A stretch of 64,000 bases of DNA from Deltaproteobacteria bacterium (lineage in GTDB: Bacteria > Myxococcota_C > UBA6777): positions 1 through 64,000 of the forward strand of contig SBHC01000064.1 in assembly GCA_006226375.1 (NCBI GenBank), read 5' to 3'. The notes under the pieces are model-generated. The model worked only from the letters and a program-made list of their open reading frames with translations, did no database searches and was not told where the DNA came from. Positions 7,319 through 16,215 of this stretch are shown piece after piece; within the stretch, counting starts at the first letter, position 1; each line of letters begins with the position of its first letter. Made by a program: the position numbers and the translations under genes.

Positions 7319-10045
7319 ATGTCTAGTCGTCTATCCTTGCCCCTTCGCCATTCGATGTGGAGACAATGGGCACCTATTTTGTTGATGCTTTTTGCTATCT
7401 TTGCTGTCGTTGGAATGGAAGGTTGTGGAGGCGAGATCGCCGTTTCCATTCCTGGATGTGAAGATTGTCCCGATCGATGCTTGCAAGCAGACGGTCGGGG
7501 TAGCTGCGTAACCTGCTTGAAAGACGAGCACTGCCAAAACGAGAACAGTCCCACACGAAAATGCACAACAGACAACAAGTGCATCTGTGGAACAGACAAA
7601 GACTGTCCCGAAGGCAAGAGCCGCTGCAAAGGTGACAGCGGCTGCGTGGAGTGCACCGACAACAAAGATTGTACAGGCGACAACAAATTCTGTGCATTTA
7701 ACACCTGCGTAGCCTGTGAACCCCGCTCTACAGAAGCTTGTGAGCCCAAAGACATCACAGCCTGCAAGAAAGGTACGCGGACCTGCTCCGGCGGCGGTAT
7801 CTGGAACCAGTGTGAAGGCTGGTTGGCCTGCAAGTCAGGCGAGAAATGTGTGGAAGAAAAGTGTGTACCGGACTGTCCAGAGCCTCCACCTTGTACAGAA
7901 GAGGGCAAGGTTTGTAGCACGGACGCAGAGACCGTCCCCGGCAAGTACAAAGAGTGCAAGAAAAACGACAAAGGCTGCTTCGAGCTAGGCCAGGAAGAAA
8001 GTTGCGGCAACCGCGAATATTGCGCGAAGAAAGCCTGTATTAACTTTGAATGTCCCACACCAGAATGCGCTCTCGGTGACACCAAATGTGTCGACGCCGA
8101 CAACATGCTCGTTTGCGAAAAAACCGAGCTGGGTTGCCTCAAGTGGGGCAAGCCCAAAGCCTGTGAGAAAGACGAACGTTGCCGTCTCAGCACCAAACGC
8201 TGCACCGTTTGTGAACCCAAGGACAAGCAGAACTGTTACAGCGGCACGGACGAAACCAAGAACAAAGGGGTTTGCCGGGCTGGAGAACAAGTTTGTGACG
8301 ATGACGGCAGCAAATGGGGCGACTGCAAGGGAGAGGTCATTCCAAGTACAGAGCAATGCAACGGGCTCGACGACGACTGCGATGGCCAAATTGACAACGG
8401 CCTCACCCCCAAGCCTTGTAAGATCCAAACAGGTTCTTGTGCGACCGCTGTCCAGCAATGTGACGGCGCCAAAGGCTGGCAAGCGTGTACCAAAGAAGAC
8501 TACCGCAAGGCCTTTAAGGAATACGAAGAGACTGAAACCCTTTGCGACGGCAAAGACAACGATTGTGATGGCCAGATCGACAACGGTTTGAAGCCCCCCC
8601 CTTGCGACAAAAGTGAAGGTACCTGCAAGGGCGCTGTAAAGACTTGCGACGGGGCCAATGGCTGGAAAGCTTGCGATGACGCTCTGTACAAGAAGAACAA
8701 CCCCAGCTACGAAGCCAAAGAGACCCTTTGTGACGGCAAAGACAACGACTGCAATGGAAAAGTCGACGAAGCCTTTGCGACCTTGGGTCAGAATTGTTCC
8801 GATGGAAAGGGAGCCTGTAAGAAAGAAGGCAAGATCGAGTGCAAGCAGGATGGCTCAGGTGTTCAATGCAGCGTGACCGCTGGCCAAGCCACCACTGAAA
8901 CCTGCAACGGCATCGACGATGACTGCAACGGCTCTATCGATGACGGCCTCACAGCACCCAAATGTGCGAACACCACAGGACCTTGCTCCTCGGCTGTCAA
9001 GCGTTGCGATGGTAAGAACGGCTGGCAAACCTGTACCACCGCTGACTACCAAAAAGCCTTCAAAGAGTACGAAACCAAAGAAACCCTCTGCGATGGCAAG
9101 GACAACGACTGCGATGGCCGAATTGATAACGGTCTGACGGCCCCGAAATGCCAAAAGCAACTGGGTGTTTGCGCTGGCGCAACCAAAGCCTGTGGCGGCT
9201 CCAAAGGCTGGCTGACTTGCGATACAGCTCGCTACACTGCAAACAACTCCTTGTACCAAACCGTGGAGAGCAAGTGCGACGGCAAAGACAACGACTGCGA
9301 TGGCTCTTCTGATGAGATCTTCACGACTCTTGGTCAAAGTTGCACGGTCGGCAAAGGAATCTGCCTCAACTCCGGAACGATTATCTGCAAGCAAGACGCT
9401 TCAGGAACGCAGTGCAGCGCCAACCCCAAACCCAGCTCCACAGAGATCTGCAACGGGAAAGACGACGACTGTGATGGCAGCGTTGACGAAGGCACCAATC
9501 GCAACTGCTACACAGGCTCCACTGGATGTACACGCAACTCCAACGGAACATACAGTTGTAGAGGAGCCTGTAAGTCAGGCATCCAAACCTGCTCTGGAGG
9601 CCGCTACGGAAGTTGTAGCGGACAGGTAACCAACACCTCCGAACGATGCAACGGCAAAGATGATGACTGTGATGGAAGCACCGACGAGAACTGGAGCTTG
9701 GGTGGCACTTGCTACGTAGGCACTGGGTACTGCCGACGCTCCGGAAGATACGTCTGCAAAGGCGATGGTTCAGGACGAGAATGCAGCGCTTCGCCCGGCT
9801 CTCCCCGCTCCGAAAGTTGTAACGGCGTCGACGACGACTGTGACGGCGGCGTCGACGAAGGGGCAAGCTGCTCCCGAGGCTATGAGTGTCGCTCGGGCTC
9901 TTGCCAAAGATGCTCACAACCAGGAGACACCGTCCTCTTTGTCTCTTGTAGCCTGAGCTGTCGTTGCGGATACTCCTGCAAGTACCTGGATTGTTGGACT
10001 CCTCCCATCGGTCCACGTGTCTGCGCCAAGATCGGCTGCCGCTAA
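7319..10045 (+). CDS. MopE-repeat Cys-rich lipoprotein
   Basis: A hydrophobic N-terminus ends in a Cys (GMEGCGGE, about residue 38), suggesting lipoprotein export with an imperfect lipobox. Residues about 38-190 are a Cys-rich module starting [15 protein letters not shown] that recurs almost unchanged in the collagen-like protein at 51734-54076. Nine MopE-type motifs follow (for example CDGKDNDCDGQIDNGL), spaced by units of about 60 residues with CDGxxGWxxC signatures. The C-terminus is a short Cys-rich block without a sorting tail. The start at 7319 has GGAGG 8 bp upstream; an in-frame codon at 7295 has none. It is probably outer-membrane or surface located and binds metal through the Asp/Asn loops; ligand unknown. 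Confidence 0.82.
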   Translation: MSSRLSLPLRHSMWRQWAPILLMLFAIFAVVGMEGCGGEIAVSIPGCEDCPDRCLQADGRGSCVTCLKDEHCQNENSPTRKCTTDNKCICGTDKDCPEGKSRCKGDSGCVECTDNKDCTGDNKFCAFNTCVACEPRSTEACEPKDITACKKGTRTCSGGGIWNQCEGWLACKSGEKCVEEKCVPDCPEPPPCTEEGKVCSTDAETVPGKYKECKKNDKGCFELGQEESCGNREYCAKKACINFECPTPECALGDTKCVDADNMLVCEKTELGCLKWGKPKACEKDERCRLSTKRCTVCEPKDKQNCYSGTDETKNKGVCRAGEQVCDDDGSKWGDCKGEVIPSTEQCNGLDDDCDGQIDNGLTPKPCKIQTGSCATAVQQCDGAKGWQACTKEDYRKAFKEYEETETLCDGKDNDCDGQIDNGLKPPPCDKSEGTCKGAVKTCDGANGWKACDDALYKKNNPSYEAKETLCDGKDNDCNGKVDEAFATLGQNCSDGKGACKKEGKIECKQDGSGVQCSVTAGQATTETCNGIDDDCNGSIDDGLTAPKCANTTGPCSSAVKRCDGKNGWQTCTTADYQKAFKEYETKETLCDGKDNDCDGRIDNGLTAPKCQKQLGVCAGATKACGGSKGWLTCDTARYTANNSLYQTVESKCDGKDNDCDGSSDEIFTTLGQSCTVGKGICLNSGTIICKQDASGTQCSANPKPSSTEICNGKDDDCDGSVDEGTNRNCYTGSTGCTRNSNGTYSCRGACKSGIQTCSGGRYGSCSGQVTNTSERCNGKDDDCDGSTDENWSLGGTCYVGTGYCRRSGRYVCKGDGSGRECSASPGSPRSESCNGVDDDCDGGVDEGASCSRGYECRSGSCQRCSQPGDTVLFVSCSLSCRCGYSCKYLDCWTPPIGPRVCAKIGCR

Positions 10046-10371
10046 TCCTCTCCCGGTCCTTTCCCGCTCCTTACCTTTTTTTCTTCCCTTTGCATCGATC
10101 CCATTTTTCCTGCGTCTAACCAACCGCAGCCTTTTGTTCGGCTATTTTTGGCTTCGCTCCCTTTGAAGCAGGAACGCCAAGAGTTCATTCTTTTGCCGTT
10201 CCACAACGAGGTAGAGCGAACAATCCGAAAGAGTCCAAGACTTGACTTTGCTCTTCCAGTCCTGGACTCTTGAGAAACAAAGGCGTGCAAAACTTGTGCT
10301 TTGCAAGCACGTTGATACGAATGCAAGAATCGAGAACCAAACCAAATATGTTTTCTCGGAAGGAGTTCCTC
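10046..10371. other. Intergenic region with no supported gene
   Basis: The stretch holds pyrimidine-rich sequence after the MopE gene and a small inverted repeat, GTGCTT-TGC-AAGCAC, about 75 bp before the next start codon. No good promoter pair or terminator was seen. Confidence 0.5.
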
Positions 10372-11028
10372 ATGACATACAGGTACAGCCTTTGGGTTGG
10401 ACTCGCAGCAATGGTGATAGGCTCATTGGGTCTGTCATCCACTGCAGATGCGCGTCGTCAGCACCCCCGCTGTGACACTCTCGCCCGCAAGGTCAAGCGG
10501 TGGGGCATCCAACACCGCAAGTTCAAGCAAATGACCAAAGAGTGCAATCGCACTCGACAGTTTTGGCGCAAGCGCTGCCTACAATCTCGCAAGGCCCTCA
10601 TCAAGTTTCGTCACCGCTTTCAGAAAGCCCGCAACCAGTACAACATGTGGGGCTGTAGCTTTGACTGGAAGCGCTGGCGACATTCGCGTTTCTATGAGCG
10701 CAACCGCAACAAGTTCAAGCGACGCAACCGGAGTCAACGACGAAAACGACGTCGCAAAGCTCGCAAGCAAGGATTCCGTAGCCCTCGCTGTAAGGCTCTC
10801 AGAGGACGGTTGCAACGCCTACGTCGCTTCCGAAACAAACGGTACAAAGCGTACAAGAAGTGCAAGGAGTACTACTACAGCGTTCCCAAGCGATGTCGAA
10901 AGCTCCGTCGCCGCGTGAACAAGTGGTTCCGAAGCCACAACCTGGCTCGGAACAGTTACAGGATGTGGGGCTGTCGCTTCTCCTGGAGATTCATGAAAAG
11001 CCCCTTTGGTGACACCCCCTGGAACTAA
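10372..11028 (+). CDS. Exported, extremely basic Cys-containing protein of unknown function
   Basis: A signal peptide (about 1-27, ending TADA) precedes a mature chain of about 191 residues, nearly 40 percent Arg plus Lys and rich in Tyr, Trp and Phe. Eleven or so Cys are regularly placed. There is an internal duplication: YNMWGCSFDW and YRMWGCRFSW each follow a Lys/Arg-rich helix containing paired Cys. The start at 10372 has GGAG 7-9 bp upstream and gives the only plausible signal peptide. I do not recognise the family. The composition suggests binding to polyanions (DNA, LPS, polysaccharide) outside the cell. The protein at 18217-18888 has the same general character. Confidence 0.72.
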   Translation: MTYRYSLWVGLAAMVIGSLGLSSTADARRQHPRCDTLARKVKRWGIQHRKFKQMTKECNRTRQFWRKRCLQSRKALIKFRHRFQKARNQYNMWGCSFDWKRWRHSRFYERNRNKFKRRNRSQRRKRRRKARKQGFRSPRCKALRGRLQRLRRFRNKRYKAYKKCKEYYYSVPKRCRKLRRRVNKWFRSHNLARNSYRMWGCRFSWRFMKSPFGDTPWN

Positions 11029-11091
11029 GCCCAACCCCAACCTTCACCGACCTTCCCAACCCACTTCATTGTCCACCACGAGACCTCTCTT

Positions 11092-12912
11092 TTATCGATC
11101 GCAGGCCCCTGTTGAGATCTCGCCTTGATCCAATTTGGTTGGATCGATGCAAGGCACACAGACCTCATTGGCACCGCACGTTTGCTGTTGGAGCATCTTG
11201 GCCATAGGTCGAACGCGACCGATACAGGCTGACAAGCATCGCCCTTCCTTGAACTTGCTAGAGAGCAAGGCTTGAAACGCAGAGAGAGGGTCCTTGGAAA
11301 GGTTCTTAAACGCTGCTGCCAAGGACCACAGGTTGTTCTTGCAGCGAGCCGGTTGAAAGGTCGCCCCTGCGTCCATCACCGTCTTGGGCACACACAACGT
11401 CCCAGGTTCGTTGCAAGCCGCAGGATCCAGGCATCCCTGGTTGTCAAAGTTCTTTTGGTCGGCTGGAGGAACCAGCTCTCTTGGAACACAGTAAGCATGT
11501 GTTGGATCGCTCCCCGGTCCACAAGGCTGAAACAGCTTGGGAGGCTGTGTTGGGCCTTTGTCACAATAACCAATCGTACACGCCCCTGTCCCCTGCCCTG
11601 TTCTCGGATCATAGCAAGGAGCACAACGTTCATCAGGATCACACGTTGAGACAGGCAGTTGATCCAGCTGTTGAATGATTTCCGGCAAGCACACAGACAT
11701 ACAGCGGCCCTCTGCTCCACCCACCGACTGACAGGTGGGTGGTGTGTACTTCCCAAAACGCGACAAGATCTTATCAGGCACACAATAGCTGACGCCATCA
11801 GAGCATTTCGAAAGTCGTGCGCGGTCCTTCTCTGCGACGAGGTCGGGTCCAGCGCAGTGTGCCTTTCCTTGAGGACAACACGTTGGCATTCTGGAAAGAT
11901 CCATGGTTGGGTCAAAGTCTTTGCAGACCCCACCACGCGAAGGAGGAAGCTCGCTGGGTCCTTTGTCACAGTGTCCAACAGAACAAGCTCCTGTATCCTG
12001 GTCGGTCCGAGGGTCAAAGCAGGGCACGCAACGTTCGTCCGAACGACAGGTCGAAACGGGGAGCAAGTCTAGCTGTGAAGAGACCTCCGGCAAGCACACC
12101 GACACACACCGGCCCTCCACGTTCCCCACAGAGCGACAGATGGCAGGGGTAAACTTCCCACCGCGAGTCAGCAGGTCATCTGGAACACAGAGGCTCACTC
12201 CATCGGCACACGTTGCCAGTCGTCCCCGATCTCCTTCAGGAACAAGGCTGGGACGTGCGCAATGTGCGCGTCCTTGCGGACAACACGAAGGAAACGTCGA
12301 GACATCCAACATCGGCAAGAAGTCGCGACAGACCTTGTCCTTCCCAGGATTGGGGGGCATCGGCTGGCATGCCATCGCACCCAATTTGCAGGCACCTGTA
12401 TCTTCAAACGATCGCGGATCCCAACAGGGAGAGCAAAGCTGACCAGCAGGACAGTTGGCCCGCGGCAAAGGAACGTCCGCGTTTTTGACTTGGGGAACAC
12501 ATTGCGAAATGCAAACGCCGGAGAATCCGAATACAGACGTGCATCGTTGGGGCGTAAAGTTTGGGTCTGTAGCAAAAACATCAGGCACACAGAGTGTTCC
12601 GTTGGTTGGGTGAGCCTCCAACATCGAGTGGAAGCTCTGCGGAACAAGATGCTTGGGGACCCAATGAGCGCTGCCGTCGCAACAAGGAAAGAACGCTTGC
12701 AAGGTCGCCGAATCCACAGCCTTTCGTGCAGGCCCTCCTGGATTGCAAGCGGAAGACGACTGACCCACATCAATGGCCCCTTCGTCACGAGGAGGTCCAT
12801 CGGTCTCAACGCAACCCAGCGTCAACACGCACCACACCATCACGAGAAGCAGGCCCAGCGTGCGACTCCAACATCGTTTGTATCCAGTGGAACCCCCAAT
12901 AGGGAGAAACAT
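11092..12912 (-). CDS. Cys-rich repeat lipoprotein
   Basis: A lipoprotein signal ends in a good lipobox (LTLGC, Cys about 34). The mature part consists of about four tandem units of roughly 130-140 residues. Each has CCPQGxAHC, a (L)CVPD segment, a GRCxSxCLPE segment, STCxxxERCxPCxDPRT and DTGAC. The middle two units are the most alike. The ATG at 12912 is chosen because GGAG lies 6 bp upstream; the in-frame codon 12 bp earlier is TTG. It is convergent with the basic exported protein. I do not recognise a named family. The many Cys suggest an oxidised, disulphide-rich surface protein. Confidence 0.75.
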   Translation of the reverse strand: MFLPIGGSTGYKRCWSRTLGLLLVMVWCVLTLGCVETDGPPRDEGAIDVGQSSSACNPGGPARKAVDSATLQAFFPCCDGSAHWVPKHLVPQSFHSMLEAHPTNGTLCVPDVFATDPNFTPQRCTSVFGFSGVCISQCVPQVKNADVPLPRANCPAGQLCSPCWDPRSFEDTGACKLGAMACQPMPPNPGKDKVCRDFLPMLDVSTFPSCCPQGRAHCARPSLVPEGDRGRLATCADGVSLCVPDDLLTRGGKFTPAICRSVGNVEGRCVSVCLPEVSSQLDLLPVSTCRSDERCVPCFDPRTDQDTGACSVGHCDKGPSELPPSRGGVCKDFDPTMDLSRMPTCCPQGKAHCAGPDLVAEKDRARLSKCSDGVSYCVPDKILSRFGKYTPPTCQSVGGAEGRCMSVCLPEIIQQLDQLPVSTCDPDERCAPCYDPRTGQGTGACTIGYCDKGPTQPPKLFQPCGPGSDPTHAYCVPRELVPPADQKNFDNQGCLDPAACNEPGTLCVPKTVMDAGATFQPARCKNNLWSLAAAFKNLSKDPLSAFQALLSSKFKEGRCLSACIGRVRPMAKMLQQQTCGANEVCVPCIDPTKLDQGEISTGACDR

Positions 12913-13011
12913 GGCTCTCTCCAAAACAACAAGCCATCACAAAAGAAAGAACGCTTGTATTCTCGGTGGGAAAGGACACAAAGTTGCGTCCCCTCAGGAG
13001 GAAAGCCTTCT

Positions 13012-15087
13012 TCAACGTGGAGTTGGACGAGCCGGAGTGGGAGAAGCAGCAGCAGGAGAGAGAAAGAAGGTCGCTTTTCCGGTTTCTTTGGTGGGAACAT
13101 TGACTGTCACTTCAAGATCTTCGTAACCCTTGGCTGTAATCTTCAGCTGGGCAGACCCCGGTGGAAGAGTGGAGACCAAAAGATCACCTCCAGCCGTCAT
13201 TTGCGAAGGCATCCACTGGTACTTACCGTCGATGGACAACCGCACAAACACGCGCTCCAACTCCTTCTTGTCGCGAGTTTTCAAGGTCAGCAAGACCTTC
13301 CCTGCAGGCTCCAATGGCACCGCAAGAGTTGTTCGTTTTCCAGGTCCGCCAGCGTCCACATTGCTCTTAACATACGCGGAATAACCGGGTGTAAAGATAC
13401 GAAGCTCAAGAGGAACGGCCGGAAGGTTTTTGAACACCGTGCTCTCACCAGGCTTAACAGACTGCATGACTCGTTGCTTGTCAGGGTTGCTCCACGTCAA
13501 GATCGCAAACACAGGGATCTTGAGGGGCTTCTTGGTCAATTTGTCGATCACAGAGATGGAAAGTTCAGCACCCTGCAAACGAATGTCATAGTCGGTTTCC
13601 CGGCCTTTCACATCCACAGAACCACCTGGAGATGGCTTTTTGTTGAGGGTAACCGTGACCGAATGGCGACCTTCTTCCAGGCCTGAGATGCTGTAGCTTC
13701 CCTCTTTGTCTGTGGTCGCTTCACCCGAAGAGATGGAGCCCGTTCCATTTTTGGTGATACGGGCCATCGCGCTCACTTTGGCGTTTTGGAGAGGGCTACC
13801 GTCTGTGTCATAGACCTTCCCTCGCAGAGTGATTCCTCCAAGGCCAAACCGAAAATCATGGGTGTGAGTCTCTCCAGCTTTCACTGTCATTTGTGCTACA
13901 CGACTGGGAGACATAAAACCTCGCCCCATCCGAGCAAACACACGAACCTTTCCTGCTGGAACGTCCTTGAGCGTGTACAGACCTGAGCTGTCGGAGCGAG
14001 TGAACCGGATGTTTCGGCCCTTCTTACCCATTCCAATGGAGACCACATTCACTCCAGATTTGCCCTTACCATCTGGCCCATACACGGTGCCTTTGATCGT
14101 ACCAGTTTGTCCGTCGAGCTTGATCACCCCCAGGTCAAAGCGCTCTCCATCGGCAAGTTGGATTCCCTGCTTCTTCCAAGGCAAATAGCCTGGCACACGA
14201 ACCACCACACCATAAGCACCTGCTGGCAAGCGGTTGATAACAAACTCGCCCTCCTTGTTGGTGAGACGCACACGAGCGGCGCTGGGAGCCCGGCCTCCCA
14301 TCGACAACATCCTCCAACCCCAACGCGAACCACCAGTGATCAACGCGGCCGCCATGGCCCCAGACACAGGCTTTCCTTTGCGGCCGACCACCTCACCCCG
14401 AATGATACCTCTCCCCTCCTTGAGCAGACCAAACGTTCGGCGAAACCACGAGACTGTTCCAGCCCGACTGGGGGAGATGGTAGAAGGACGAAATCCCTTC
14501 GCCTTGATTTGAACGAGATAGCTTCCAGCCAACGTTTTGATATCAAAGTGTCCTTTGGGCTCAGAGACCTTAACTGTCTTGACCACAGCGTCCTTGGGAA
14601 ACGATGGAAGCTTCCCCTTTTGGGTCTGACGTTGGAAGAAAAATCCGGTGTTAACCTTGGCGTACAGAACCACAAACTGGGTGAGCATCTTGGAACCTGG
14701 CAAGGAAACAACCTTCCCACGCAGCCACCCCATTTTTTTGCCTTTGGGCTTCTTCTCTTTGGCTGACTGCTCAGGTGGCTCCACGTCCGGCGCTCCAGCA
14801 TCGACAACGCGACGACGAGGCGCAGCTCTCAACGTGTTGGGTTTGAATGCTTTCTTCACGTTGCGAAGGCGACTTCGGCGCGGCGAAGACGAAAACCCCA
14901 TACCATCATCGTTGGAATCAGACAGACGCTTTCGGACAGGAGCAGGGGTTTCGTCACGTTCTGGTGGAGGGGCAGGCTTTCGGTTCATCGTATACGCGAT
15001 GACAGCAAGAACTCCCAACCCACCCAACATACTCGCCCAGACCTGCCAACGAATGCCTTCTGCAGCACGACTTCCCAAACCTATCAT
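13012..15087 (-). CDS. Membrane-anchored protein of carboxypeptidase-regulatory-like modules
   Basis: The 691-residue protein has one N-terminal membrane span (about 18-37) followed by a charged, Pro-rich linker. The rest is a chain of about six beta-sandwich units resembling carboxypeptidase regulatory-like domains (for example GTIKGTVYGPDGKGKSGVNV, then DSSGLYTLKDVPAGKVRV). The outside-facing part would be in the periplasm. The start at 15087 has GGGAG 8 bp upstream; a longer in-frame reading adds 60 residues with no domain. The units usually mediate protein or sugar contacts; no enzyme domain is present. Its end is about 100 bp from the start of the next lipoprotein on the same strand. Confidence 0.8.
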   Translation of the reverse strand: MIGLGSRAAEGIRWQVWASMLGGLGVLAVIAYTMNRKPAPPPERDETPAPVRKRLSDSNDDGMGFSSSPRRSRLRNVKKAFKPNTLRAAPRRRVVDAGAPDVEPPEQSAKEKKPKGKKMGWLRGKVVSLPGSKMLTQFVVLYAKVNTGFFFQRQTQKGKLPSFPKDAVVKTVKVSEPKGHFDIKTLAGSYLVQIKAKGFRPSTISPSRAGTVSWFRRTFGLLKEGRGIIRGEVVGRKGKPVSGAMAAALITGGSRWGWRMLSMGGRAPSAARVRLTNKEGEFVINRLPAGAYGVVVRVPGYLPWKKQGIQLADGERFDLGVIKLDGQTGTIKGTVYGPDGKGKSGVNVVSIGMGKKGRNIRFTRSDSSGLYTLKDVPAGKVRVFARMGRGFMSPSRVAQMTVKAGETHTHDFRFGLGGITLRGKVYDTDGSPLQNAKVSAMARITKNGTGSISSGEATTDKEGSYSISGLEEGRHSVTVTLNKKPSPGGSVDVKGRETDYDIRLQGAELSISVIDKLTKKPLKIPVFAILTWSNPDKQRVMQSVKPGESTVFKNLPAVPLELRIFTPGYSAYVKSNVDAGGPGKRTTLAVPLEPAGKVLLTLKTRDKKELERVFVRLSIDGKYQWMPSQMTAGGDLLVSTLPPGSAQLKITAKGYEDLEVTVNVPTKETGKATFFLSPAAASPTPARPTPR

Positions 15088-15320
15088 GTGTGAAACTCCC
15101 GTGATGACTGTGATACACTCTATACGCTGTTGCAGCCGGGCATCATACAACGCCACACCACCCACGCCAAGGGACAACAACGCAGTATCGCTGCTCACTG
15201 GCGTATCACAAGCACATGCAACAACAGCACATTTGAACTTTTCAGGAGGCACTCCGTTTCCAATCACAACCCAGTCATGACAAACACTCTCTCGGCTCCC
15301 TTTTGTTTGTAGGACTCTCT

Positions 15321-15941
15321 ATGCCTCATTCGTCACGTCCCCAACGCAAACGTCAATCGCACGGCAAGTCATCGTTGCAACACAACAAGCTCATCAAGGA
15401 GTTTTTGCGCGAACAGAACGACAAGAAGCTCGCGAGCTTGCGCAAGTTGCTCAAGGAGTTCTACGAACAACACCCGGATCTCAGCGAGAACTCGGACATT
15501 CGATCTCAGTTTCGCGGCGCGTTTTACAGAGAACGTCGTCAACGCCTGTGGCCCTATGGGAATTGGGAGCCGGAGTGGCCGTTTGATTTCACAACCTACT
15601 TTCCCGAGCGGTTGTCACGAGAAGTCAAAGCCCTGTTCCAGCACCATCGCATCCCTATCGACCTTGCCAAGGAAACCCACCACAAACTCGCAGAGTTGGA
15701 TCACCCTCTCCTTCGCTACCTCCTCCTCTACTTTCAGTGGCGTGGGACCTCCCTTGAGCGTTTTGGTTTGACCTACCTCACACCATTCACAGATCAGGAG
15801 CTGCGACAGCTCTGCCAACAAACCTTGGAAGATCCACCCCTGAACGATGGAGACAACCACAGGATGGCTAGCTCCACCCTCCTCTTCCTGAAATGTGATG
15901 ACACACCTGCCACTCCACAGCCAAACAAAGACGCCGAATAG
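15321..15941 (+). CDS. Hypothetical protein
   Basis: A 206-residue protein with a basic N-terminus (SSRPQRKRQSHGKSS), a helical Lys/Leu-rich segment and aromatic motifs such as YFPERLSREV and YLLLYFQWRG. It has no signal peptide and no membrane span. The ATG at 15321 has AGGA 6 bp upstream. It is divergent from the anchored regulatory-like-domain protein. No family is recognised. The basic start could bind nucleic acid, but that is only a guess. Confidence 0.6.
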   Translation: MPHSSRPQRKRQSHGKSSLQHNKLIKEFLREQNDKKLASLRKLLKEFYEQHPDLSENSDIRSQFRGAFYRERRQRLWPYGNWEPEWPFDFTTYFPERLSREVKALFQHHRIPIDLAKETHHKLAELDHPLLRYLLLYFQWRGTSLERFGLTYLTPFTDQELRQLCQQTLEDPPLNDGDNHRMASSTLLFLKCDDTPATPQPNKDAE

Positions 15942-16023
15942 CTCAGCGGAGCGCTTTGTTTCCCTATGATGAGAAGGCCATCCGGCAAGGAATACCCAAA
16001 ACGTTGATGAGGGGAACAGGAGA

Positions 16024-16056
16024 CATGACCGATCGGTTTCTCGACCGGGAGTCATG
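16024..16056 (+). other. Imperfect hairpin in the leader before the LMF gene
   Basis: CATGAC (16024-16029) pairs with GTCATG (16051-16056), and inside it CGGT (16034-16037) pairs with ACCG (16044-16047). No T-run follows, so it is not an intrinsic terminator. It may be an RNA structure or operator. Confidence 0.3.
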
Positions 16057-16215
16057 GGCACCGCCAACGAAGTCTCAACCTCTCCTTTGTCGTTGCCAAA
16101 ACCTGGCTTCTCCACCAGACTCCTCTCCAATCTACAAAAAACAGGTTTCCTGGCTTTCACAAATCAGTAGAATACCCGCTGGGAACATTCTTTGCTTTGT
16201 GAAAGGTGCGTGGCT

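Noticed and set aside
12262-13686. A 474-residue open frame on the plus strand
   Set aside because: It covers parts of two well-supported minus-strand genes and shows low-complexity, Arg/Ser-rich translation typical of an antisense frame.
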